DNA of 6,817 nucleotides. Origin: Phycisphaerales bacterium (GTDB lineage Bacteria; Planctomycetota; Phycisphaerae; Phycisphaerales; SM1A02). Below are positions 1-5,385 of this stretch, in pieces; positions within the stretch are counted from its first letter, which is position 1; every line of letters starts with the position of its first letter. A program made the translations under genes and the position numbers. The stretch covers positions 5,741 through 12,557 of the forward strand of contig DOVP01000052.1 in NCBI GenBank assembly GCA_003520025.1. The letters are read 5' to 3'. The notes beneath the pieces are model-generated. The model had not been told where the DNA came from, did not search any database, and was given only the letters and a program-made list of their open reading frames with translations.

Positions 1-632
1 TTGGCTTTCGAGAACAGCCGCCCGGGGCTGCTCAGGTCCGAAGCCAGTTCGCTGTGCAGGTGGACGGCATCGGCAGGGATGCCGAATTCCTGCTGGAGCC
101 GCTGCACCAATCGGGTCAGGTGCTTGAATTGCCGCTCAGAGAATCCGTGGCGATCACCGTCGCCGATCAGGCAGATGCCGATCGAGTGCTCGTTGTGGAC
201 CCGTCCGGCTTCACCGACCACATGAGCCCCGGGGAGTTGCTCGACCCAGCGGTAGCCCACGTGAATCTCGCCGTTCCCCAGCCCGTTTCCATTGCCGAGG
301 AGGAAGTGGTAACCAAGCCCTTGGTAGCCCCAAGAGAGGTGTTGGCGGTGGATCGACTCCGGCGTGCCGAATGGCTCACCGAGATGATGGATGACGATGC
401 CGGTCCATCGCTGCCGCTCGAGCCCATTTTTGGTCGCGAAGATGAGATCGTCGCCGACGCTGGGCCGGTCTGTGAGTGGGGTGATAGAGGTCAGAGGGAA
501 GCCGCCGGCTTGCTGCGGGGTGTCCAGTGCGAGCACCGTCATGGCCGCGGTCATGGCGACCGCGAAGGCGGCGAAGACGAACTGCGTGCGGCGAGTGGGA
601 CCGCTCGGTGGTTGATGCATTGGCGTGGGCAT
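1..632 (-). CDS. N-acetylmuramoyl-L-alanine amidase / PGRP-type domain protein, C-terminus beyond window
   Basis: No stop codon is reached before the left edge; 210 residues are visible. Residues 16-36 form one hydrophobic segment after a Pro/Arg-rich N-terminus, so the protein is probably exported or membrane anchored. An Amidase_2/PGRP fold follows: IVIHH (zinc-ligand His at H82 or H83), GLGYHFLLGNG (Y108), HVGYRW, PGAHV, EHSIGICLIGDGD, SERQFKHLTRLV and HLHSEL (H193, second zinc His). The family cuts the amide bond between muramic acid and the stem peptide of peptidoglycan. The third zinc ligand, normally Cys or Asp just before Pro-Gly, is Ser here (S202 in SSPGRLF), so activity is doubtful. 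The start is uncertain. ATG at 632 best fits the signal segment. ATG at 620 and 674 are alternatives. ATG at 773 overlaps the upstream gene's stop (ATGA) but would add a 47-residue tail that does not look coding. Last visible gene of the operon. Confidence 0.85.
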   Translation of the reverse strand, partial: MPTPMHQPPSGPTRRTQFVFAAFAVAMTAAMTVLALDTPQQAGGFPLTSITPLTDRPSVGDDLIFATKNGLERQRWTGIVIHHLGEPFGTPESIHRQHLSWGYQGLGYHFLLGNGNGLGNGEIHVGYRWVEQLPGAHVVGEAGRVHNEHSIGICLIGDGDRHGFSERQFKHLTRLVQRLQQEFGIPADAVHLHSELASDLSSPGRLFSKA

Positions 633-675
633 TCCTCGGGACTGTCCATGTCCCTCAGGGTGTCCATCGGCCATA

Positions 676-729
676 CCCCCCCAGCCAACTTGAATCGAGG
701 ATTGCGGTTTGGCATCATGAATGGGGGGG
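676..729. repeat. Nested inverted repeat with C7/G8 homopolymers upstream of the amidase gene
   Basis: The 137 nt between the small lipoprotein and the chosen amidase start (633-769) hold no other gene I can support. Within them, C7A at 676-683 is complementary to TG7 at 722-729. Inside that, GCCAA (684-688) pairs with TTGGC (709-713), leaving an 8-nt bulge (714-721) on one side and a 20-nt loop. On the minus-strand transcript the G-rich arm ends one base before the in-frame ATG at 674. It could be an RNA hairpin or attenuator affecting amidase expression, or a slippage-prone tract. No U-run follows, so it is not a standard intrinsic terminator. Structure is seen; function is inferred. Confidence 0.4.
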
Positions 730-769
730 GAGGCTGCGTGGTGTGCACAGATCTCCTGATCGGATCGGC

Positions 770-976
770 TCATCGGTTGTTCAGTCGGGTCCGCAGGGTT
801 GGTTGGGGGTTGCCAAAGAGGTCGTATTCCTCAGTGGGCTGCTGGCCGTTCCGGGCCGTGTCGTAGGATTCGTATTGATGCCGCGGCAAGTTTTCATCGA
901 ACAACGGCCGGTAACAACCGGTCAAAGGACCGAGAACCAATGGGACAAGCAACATGGCGCACAGCAGCAGACGCAT
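770..976 (-). CDS. Small lipoprotein, 68 residues, function unknown
   Basis: A 68-residue protein with a lipoprotein signal peptide: hydrophobic residues 2-17 and a lipobox LTGC with the lipidated Cys at 21. The N-terminus has only one Arg. The mature part is about 48 residues, polar, and includes QYESYD (35-40) and YDLFGNPQPTLRTRL (51-65). From memory, this Tyr-Asp plus D-x-F-G-N-P-x-P ending resembles short lipoproteins common in Planctomycetota; I cannot verify that here. No catalytic motif is present. It starts 25 nt after the stop of the preceding lipoprotein gene and has no clear Shine-Dalgarno sequence. Its TGA stop overlaps an in-frame ATG of the amidase frame (ATGA at 773-770), which may or may not be used. 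It is too short and simple for a functional assignment. Confidence 0.72.
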   Translation of the reverse strand: MRLLLCAMLLVPLVLGPLTGCYRPLFDENLPRHQYESYDTARNGQQPTEEYDLFGNPQPTLRTRLNNR

Positions 977-1001
977 GGCGGCAGTCTACCCCGGGTTGAA
1001 T

Positions 1002-1619
1002 TCAGCGATCGTCCGTGGATAAGTGGTGGGCAACGGTGCCGCTGGCTTCGAGCCGTCGCGCTGTTCGCAGATCGTCATGAAAGACGTGCACAAGCAGTGG
1101 CATATCCGGTTGGATGTCGGACGTTGCCATTGGTATCGGAATGAGATACGTCGCGCCAAACAGACTGCTCCGCCATGCCTCTCTGACGGCCTCCGGATCG
1201 AGTTTCAGATCCATCAGGAGTTGGGGCGGCTCGCCGGGAACCGGGCGAAGGACCTGCGCTTCGAGGGGGCCGACCAGTTGAATCGGTCGCTGCCTGCCGT
1301 CCGTGGCCTGCACATGCACTTCAAGCACCATGCTGCCTTCCGTCTCGCCAGGTTCGAAGCCACTCATGGGCGATACCGTGATGGTTGCGACCTGCGGGAC
1401 CTCCGCAGACGCCTTGGCGCCGGTCGGCGATTCGGCATCGATCGCCCGAAGCGATGCTTCCAATTCCCGTTGTCTGGATTCGAGGGCATCGATCTGCTGT
1501 TGTAGCAAGGCGTTCTCGCTTCGAAGCCGGGCACTGGCTCTGCGAGATCGACTGTCGCATCCGCTGCATGACAGCACCGCAGCGAGCGATGCGAACACCA
1601 GCAAGCTGCGAATGCGCAT
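1002..1619 (-). CDS. Coiled-coil lipoprotein of unknown function
   Basis: 205 residues. The N-terminus [21 protein letters not shown] is a lipoprotein-type signal with the probable lipidated Cys at 21; the lipobox (C-S-G-C) is acceptable but not ideal because position -3 is Cys. Asp follows the Cys, which in enterobacteria favours inner-membrane retention; whether that rule holds here is unknown. Residues 30-63 (from RLRSENALLQQQI) have heptad-like Leu/Ile spacing and predict a coiled coil, suggesting oligomerisation. Residues about 76-198 look beta-rich (ATITVSPM, MVLEVHVQATDG, ATYLIPIPM, LLVHVFHDD), with no catalytic motif I recognise. The start ATG overlaps the stop of the second clpP by one base (TGATG), and no Shine-Dalgarno is evident, so translation is probably coupled to ClpP synthesis. 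Not matched to a named family. Confidence 0.8.
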   Translation of the reverse strand: MRIRSLLVFASLAAVLSCSGCDSRSRRASARLRSENALLQQQIDALESRQRELEASLRAIDAESPTGAKASAEVPQVATITVSPMSGFEPGETEGSMVLEVHVQATDGRQRPIQLVGPLEAQVLRPVPGEPPQLLMDLKLDPEAVREAWRSSLFGATYLIPIPMATSDIQPDMPLLVHVFHDDLRTARRLEASGTVAHHLSTDDR

Positions 1620-2224
1620 CAGGACGACTCTGGATTCAGCCGCTCGATGACGCGATCGACTAGGCCGTACTCCTCCATGCCCTTGGCATCGAGCCAGCAG
1701 TTTCGCTCGCAGTCTTCGGCAATCTGCTCAATCGATCGACCGCTCGCATCGGAGTAGATGCGGTACAGCACATCCCGCAGCCGAAGCATTTCCTCGGCCT
1801 CGATCTGCAGGTCGGTCGCTTGACCTTCGAGCACGCCACTGAGCAGCGGCTGGTGCATGAGGTTCTTGGCGTTGGGCAGGGTGCAGCGTTTGCCCTTGGT
1901 GCCCGAGCATGCGATGAGCGAACCCATCGATGCGGCCTGCCCAATGATGTAGGTGCCCACATCACACGGCACGAAGTTCATGGTATCGATGACGCCGAGG
2001 CCAGCCGTGACGCTGCCGCCGGGTGAACTGACGTAGAGGTTGATGTCGGCCTCGGGGTTCTCGTTGGCGAGAAAGAGCATCTGCGCGACGATCAGGTTGG
2101 CCGACTCGTCCATCACCGGGCCGGCGAGGAAGATGATTCGGTCCTTGAGCAGTCGGGAGTAAATGTCATAGGCCCGCTCGCCGCGGCCTTCCTTCTCGAT
2201 GACGATGGGGATCAACTGGGACAT
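1619..2224 (-). CDS. clpP2: ATP-dependent Clp protease proteolytic subunit, second paralogue, with Asn at the catalytic Asp position
   Basis: 201 residues, the usual ClpP length. The N-terminus is classical (SQLIPIVIE, then [20 protein letters not shown]), the part that in the family forms the axial loops and docking surface for Clp ATPases. Oxyanion segment [10 protein letters not shown] is at 66-75. Nucleophile S99 lies in GQAASMGS and H124 in NLMHQP. The family motif T-E-R-D, which carries the third triad residue (E. coli D171), reads C-E-R-N here, giving N175 (codon at 1700-1702). The triad is therefore Ser-His-Asn. ATG at 2224 is chosen because it matches the ClpP N-terminus and has AAGGA 11 nt upstream; ATG at 2236 would add MPEH and overlap the previous gene. 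It lies 4 nt after clpP1 and is surely cotranscribed with it. It probably assembles with ClpP1 into a mixed tetradecamer. No Clp ATPase gene is in the window. Confidence 0.96.
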   Translation of the reverse strand: MSQLIPIVIEKEGRGERAYDIYSRLLKDRIIFLAGPVMDESANLIVAQMLFLANENPEADINLYVSSPGGSVTAGLGVIDTMNFVPCDVGTYIIGQAASMGSLIACSGTKGKRCTLPNAKNLMHQPLLSGVLEGQATDLQIEAEEMLRLRDVLYRIYSDASGRSIEQIAEDCERNCWLDAKGMEEYGLVDRVIERLNPESS

Positions 2225-2228
2225 GTGC

Positions 2229-2864
2229 TCAGGCATCCTTGTTCGTCTTCTTGAGTTCGGGGAATTCGACCACCTCATCGACCAGTCCATACTCTTTGGC
2301 TTCGGCAGCTGAGAAATACTTGTCGCGTTCAGAATCGGCTGAGACGATGTCATAGGGTTTGCCGCAGTGCTCGGCGAGGATGCGGTTGAGCGTTTCCTTG
2401 GCTTTGACAATCTGCTCGGCCTGAATCTTTACATCCGAGGTCTGCCCCGTGACGCCGCCATAGGGCTGGTGGATCATCACCTTGGCGTGGGGCAGGATAT
2501 GCCGCTGTCCCTCCTGACCTGCGGCGAGCAGGACGGCGCCGCCGCTGTAGGCCCGTCCGATGCAGTAGGTTGCTACCTCGCTGGAAATGAACCGCATCGT
2601 GTCATAGAGGGCGAGTGTGTCGTCAACTGATCCACCCGGGCTGTTGATGTAGAAGTTGATGGGCTGGCCACGTTTCTGATCTTCTAGGTAGAGCATCTGC
2701 ATCATCACACGGGCGGCGGAGGCGTGGTTGATCTCGCCGACGAGGAAGATGACCCGGTTTTCCAGCAGAAGCTCGTCGAGCGTCATCTCGCGAGTTCGCT
2801 GGTATTGGGAGGATGCCTGTATCTTGGGCGGCATCATTGAGAGCGGTGGGACCGCGGTATCCAT
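2229..2864 (-). CDS. clpP1: ATP-dependent Clp protease proteolytic subunit, first paralogue, divergent
   Basis: 211 residues, ClpP/crotonase-like serine peptidase fold. Oxyanion segment [10 protein letters not shown] is at 74-83. Nucleophile S107 lies in [12 protein letters not shown]132 in VMIHQP and D181 in DSERDKYF, so the full triad is present. Two departures from classical ClpP stand out. The context of the nucleophile is A-Y-S-G-G instead of A-A-S-M-G, which changes residues lining the substrate pocket. The segment before the core is [20 protein letters not shown] in place of the usual [13 protein letters not shown] pattern, so the ATPase docking surface may differ. Translation may start at 2864 (AGGA about 11 nt upstream) or at M10/M11. 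It sits 54 nt after the kinase gene and 4 nt before the second clpP. Family assignment is secure; division of labour with the second subunit is inferred. Confidence 0.95.
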   Translation of the reverse strand: MDTAVPPLSMMPPKIQASSQYQRTREMTLDELLLENRVIFLVGEINHASAARVMMQMLYLEDQKRGQPINFYINSPGGSVDDTLALYDTMRFISSEVATYCIGRAYSGGAVLLAAGQEGQRHILPHAKVMIHQPYGGVTGQTSDVKIQAEQIVKAKETLNRILAEHCGKPYDIVSADSERDKYFSAAEAKEYGLVDEVVEFPELKKTNKDA

Positions 2865-2918
2865 CGGGGAGACATTCCTATTGGGGGGCCAGTGAAGGGC
2901 GGCATGATAGCCGACACC
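2865..2918 (-). promoter_or_regulatory. Possible internal promoter for the clpP genes
   Basis: The 54-nt gap between the kinase stop and clpP1 holds TATCAT on the minus strand (2909-2904), five of six matches to a sigma-70 -10 box, which would place a start near 2897 and a leader of about 33 nt. No convincing -35 box lies 16-18 nt upstream; the best is TTCGAA (2930-2925) at 15-nt spacing, three of six matches. There is no hairpin with a U-run, so readthrough from the kinase gene is also likely. Weak prediction, because planctomycete promoters are poorly described by the E. coli consensus. Confidence 0.22.
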
Positions 2919-4325
2919 TCAGTCTTCGAATTCCTCGGGGTTTATCACAGCAGGGGGTGGGATGTCGGTGTCGCCGGGATCACCCTCGGGACTGTGGAGC
3001 GGCAGCCTGATTTCAAAGCGAGCGCCCGCCTCAGGTTGACTATGAAGTACCAGTCGCCCCCCATGGGCGGCCGCAATACGGCGAGTGACCGCGAGGCCCA
3101 GCCCGGTGCCCCGCTGGCCACGGGCCGAGGTGAAGGGCTCAAAGACGGTTGCTTGCTGGGCCTGTGGTATGCCGGGGCCGTCGTCGATTACGGCGAGCAC
3201 CGCTTCCTGCCGCTGCCGATCCACCGAGGTTTCGATGCGGACCTGTCCGCGGCGAGGCGGGGCGGCTTCGAGGGCGTTGAGCACCAGATTGAGCAGGGCT
3301 TGGTGCATCGCTGCTGTATCGAAGGGCACCTCCGGCAGGGGCTCGCCTGTTACCTCAAGCCGCACTCGTCGCTGTTTAAAGGTGGGCCGCTGCAGGGCCA
3401 CGATGTCCTCGATCAATGCGGCAAGTGAGCCGGGCCTGAGATCGAGGTGGCTTGTCCGCGACCACGCCAGCATGTTGAAGGTCAGGTCGTGGATCCGGTC
3501 GAGGTTCCGCGCAAGGATGGGCCAGCCTTCTCGGGCCAGATCCAGATCGCCCCGCTTGATCGCCAGTTCGATGGCGCCTGCGCCACCCTGGAGCCCTTGC
3601 AGGATGTTCTTGACCGCATGGCTGAGGACTGCGACGGTCTCGCCCATGGCCGCGAGTCGGTCCCGCTCGGCGACCCGCCCCGCCTCGCCGAGCATCTCGA
3701 AGAGCCACACACCCAGTTCAGCGCCGCTCCGCTGCCACGGTTGCGGCGGGACATCGAATTCCAGTTCGATGTGCGGGCCAGCGTCCGATTGGCGGAGCGG
3801 AACAACCAGCGAATGGTTGCCCGCGTCGTCTTGAACTTCCGATGCCCCAAGGCCCGCGGCCAGTGTGGCTTGCAGATCCTGCAATCGCGAGTCGCTGCCA
3901 GTGTCGTGTCCCGAAATCGTCCACAGCATGGCGAGCACCCGCCGCTGATCCTCTGGCTCTGGAGGCAGCAGCATGGGCGGGGGGGCGTGCCGCAGGGTTG
4001 GGGCGCAGCGGGCTGGACCAGCCATCATCTCATCGGCCTCGATGAGACGAAGGCTGGTTCGCCCACAGCGAATTGTGTCGCCCACAGCGATGTGGGTGGC
4101 TGCGGCGATTCGGCCGCCATTGACCTCGGTACCGTTGGAGGAGTCCAAGTCTCGGAGCACCCACCGCTCACCATCGGGTGTGAGTTCCGCGTGTCGGCGG
4201 CTGATACTGCGGTCGGTCAGTGGCATGGCCTCTGACGATCGGCCAAGCAACTGCGGCTCGGCTGGTGGAAGCGGGAAGCGTCGTCCAGCATCAGGTCCAC
4301 GAATGACTTCAAGCGCAAGCATCAC
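2919..4325 (-). CDS. FHA-domain sensor histidine kinase, cytoplasmic
   Basis: 468 residues, no membrane segment. The FHA domain (about 5-95) is complete: G28-R29, S42-x-x-H45, S63-N64-G65-T66 and N69, the residues that bind phosphothreonine peptides. A Pro-rich linker (103-125) leads to a region at 126-225 that resembles a shortened GAF domain (LVVPLRQ, IELEFDVP, then a helix into the DHp); that reading is inference. The DHp domain carries the phosphoacceptor H236 in SHAVKNILQG. The ATPase domain has an N-box (NLVLNALEA, N350), G1 (DDGPGIP, 381-387), F-box (FEPF, 395-398) and G2 (GTGLGLA). The residue after His is Ala, not the usual Glu/Asp. No receiver domain or partner regulator is in the window. 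The start is GTG at 4325 (GGAG 9 nt upstream) or ATG at 4322. It lies 54 nt upstream of clpP1 in the same direction and diverges from holA. Confidence 0.93.
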   Translation of the reverse strand: MMLALEVIRGPDAGRRFPLPPAEPQLLGRSSEAMPLTDRSISRRHAELTPDGERWVLRDLDSSNGTEVNGGRIAAATHIAVGDTIRCGRTSLRLIEADEMMAGPARCAPTLRHAPPPMLLPPEPEDQRRVLAMLWTISGHDTGSDSRLQDLQATLAAGLGASEVQDDAGNHSLVVPLRQSDAGPHIELEFDVPPQPWQRSGAELGVWLFEMLGEAGRVAERDRLAAMGETVAVLSHAVKNILQGLQGGAGAIELAIKRGDLDLAREGWPILARNLDRIHDLTFNMLAWSRTSHLDLRPGSLAALIEDIVALQRPTFKQRRVRLEVTGEPLPEVPFDTAAMHQALLNLVLNALEAAPPRRGQVRIETSVDRQRQEAVLAVIDDGPGIPQAQQATVFEPFTSARGQRGTGLGLAVTRRIAAAHGGRLVLHSQPEAGARFEIRLPLHSPEGDPGDTDIPPPAVINPEEFED

Positions 4326-4367
4326 AGGAAGGTACTCCGCTGATGGGACTCCCGCTATGCTCAGCGG
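4326..4367. promoter_or_regulatory. Divergent 42-nt control region between the kinase gene and holA, with an 8-bp inverted repeat
   Basis: Both genes must be controlled from these 42 nt or from inside each other's 5' ends. A perfect inverted repeat, TCCGCTGA (4336-4343) and TCAGCGGA (4361-4368), is separated by 17 nt and its right arm includes the A of the holA ATG. A second small palindrome, GGGACTCCC (4345-4353), lies inside it. TATGCT (4356-4361) is four of six to a -10 box and would start transcription at or beside the holA ATG, giving a leaderless message, but no good -35 is visible. On the minus strand the repeat arm covers part of the kinase GGAG ribosome-binding site. It could be an operator for both genes or an RNA hairpin. 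The sequence is certain; the role is inferred. Confidence 0.4.
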
Positions 4368-5378
4368 ATGGCCAAAGTCTCCTTTGACGCGTCGATGCGG
4401 GTTGTCGCCCTGATCGGCGATGATGCATTCCTCTCGCCCTACTACACCCGCCAGTTGATTGATGCCCTAGAACAGGCCCACGGCGAGATTGAGCGGTTCG
4501 ACTTCGACGGTGATGCTGCGAGTCCCGCCGATGTGCTCGATGAACTTCGAACGTTCGGTCTGCTGCAGCAGCACAAGATCGTCATCGTGGACAAGGCGGA
4601 CAGGTTTCTCGCCGCTCGCGGTGAAGGCAGCGGGCCGAGCAGGGCTCGCGTGCTGCTCGAGAAATACGTTGCTGCCCCATGCGAGGACGCCACACTGCTG
4701 CTGCGGGCCGATACGTGGCATCGCGGCAAGATCGACAAGGCCATCGAGAAGGTCGGACTGGTACACCGCATCAAGTCGCTCGGACCAGCCGACACGCTGC
4801 GGTGGGTCATCGGCCGCGCCGGCAAGGAATACAACGCCGAAATCGACCGCGGCGCTGCCGAGCGTTTGGTGCGCCGTGTTGGATGCAATTTGGCAAGGCT
4901 CGACTCGGAACTCGCCAAACTCTCTGCGATGACGCCGGATGGCAAGTCAATCGATGCAAGGCTCGTCGATGAGGCGGTACCACTGAGCCGCGAAGAGAAG
5001 GCATGGGTCATTCAGGATGCGCTGCTCGGCGGTGGCGCCCCGCGGGGTCTTGCAACGCTGCACGAACTGCTCGGCGTGTCGCGACAGAGCGATGTACTGG
5101 TGGCGTGGGCCGTCACCGACATGCTGCGTCGCCTGCACGCGGCGGCGAGGATGCGACGCAGCGGCGCCGGCCCGCAGCAGATCCGCAAGGACCTCAAACT
5201 CTGGGGTCCGGCTGGGGACGCGACGATTTCGGTGGCCGAGCGTGTGCCGCCTGAGCGGCTCGCGGAGTTGCTTGGTGATGCTCTTCGCCATCAACAGCGG
5301 CTTCGCCGCGGCATCGGCACGCCCGTGTGCATGCTGGATGTACTGGTTGTGGAAATTGCGGAGGCGCTGGCAGCCTAG
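4368..5378 (+). CDS. holA: DNA polymerase III subunit delta
   Basis: 336 residues, close to E. coli delta (343). Delta is part of the clamp-loader complex: it opens the sliding-clamp ring so the clamp can be loaded on primed DNA. The order of features fits HolA. RVVALIGDDAFLSPYY (11-26) opens domain I; a stretch on either side of RTFGLLQQHKIVIVDKAD (61-78) matches the family's clamp-binding loop, with L65-L66 where E. coli has the Leu-Phe wedge. A helical domain II with RWVIGRAGKEYNAEID (145-160) and LARLDSELAKLSAM (175-188) follows, then the collar domain III (about 208-336, with LVAWAVTDMLRRLHAAARM). As expected for delta, there is no Walker A motif. ATG at 4368 is chosen because little sequence precedes the conserved core; no clear Shine-Dalgarno is present. 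It ends 7 nt from the convergent repeat-protein gene. Confidence 0.93.
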   Translation: MAKVSFDASMRVVALIGDDAFLSPYYTRQLIDALEQAHGEIERFDFDGDAASPADVLDELRTFGLLQQHKIVIVDKADRFLAARGEGSGPSRARVLLEKYVAAPCEDATLLLRADTWHRGKIDKAIEKVGLVHRIKSLGPADTLRWVIGRAGKEYNAEIDRGAAERLVRRVGCNLARLDSELAKLSAMTPDGKSIDARLVDEAVPLSREEKAWVIQDALLGGGAPRGLATLHELLGVSRQSDVLVAWAVTDMLRRLHAAARMRRSGAGPQQIRKDLKLWGPAGDATISVAERVPPERLAELLGDALRHQQRLRRGIGTPVCMLDVLVVEIAEALAA

Positions 5379-5385
5379 GTGTCCG

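Noticed and set aside
54..866. Plus-strand open frame of 270 codons over the amidase region
   Set aside because: It is the exact antisense codon register of the amidase frame. Its translation shows no domain, while the minus strand gives the full PGRP motif series.
2225..2410. N-terminal extension of the second ClpP to 263 residues
   Set aside because: The added 62 residues overlap clpP1 out of frame and are Ser/Thr/Pro-rich without similarity to ClpP; MSQLIPIV at 2224 fits the family start.
3447..4235. Plus-strand open frames of about 250-262 codons (also 3085-3834) opposite the kinase
   Set aside because: They are antisense shadows in GC-rich DNA; the minus strand carries complete FHA and HATPase motifs and no recognisable protein is encoded on the plus strand.
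4356..4361. Confident -10 promoter box for a leaderless holA message
   Set aside because: TATGCT has only four of six matches and no -35 partner at usual spacing; kept as a note inside the divergent control region.
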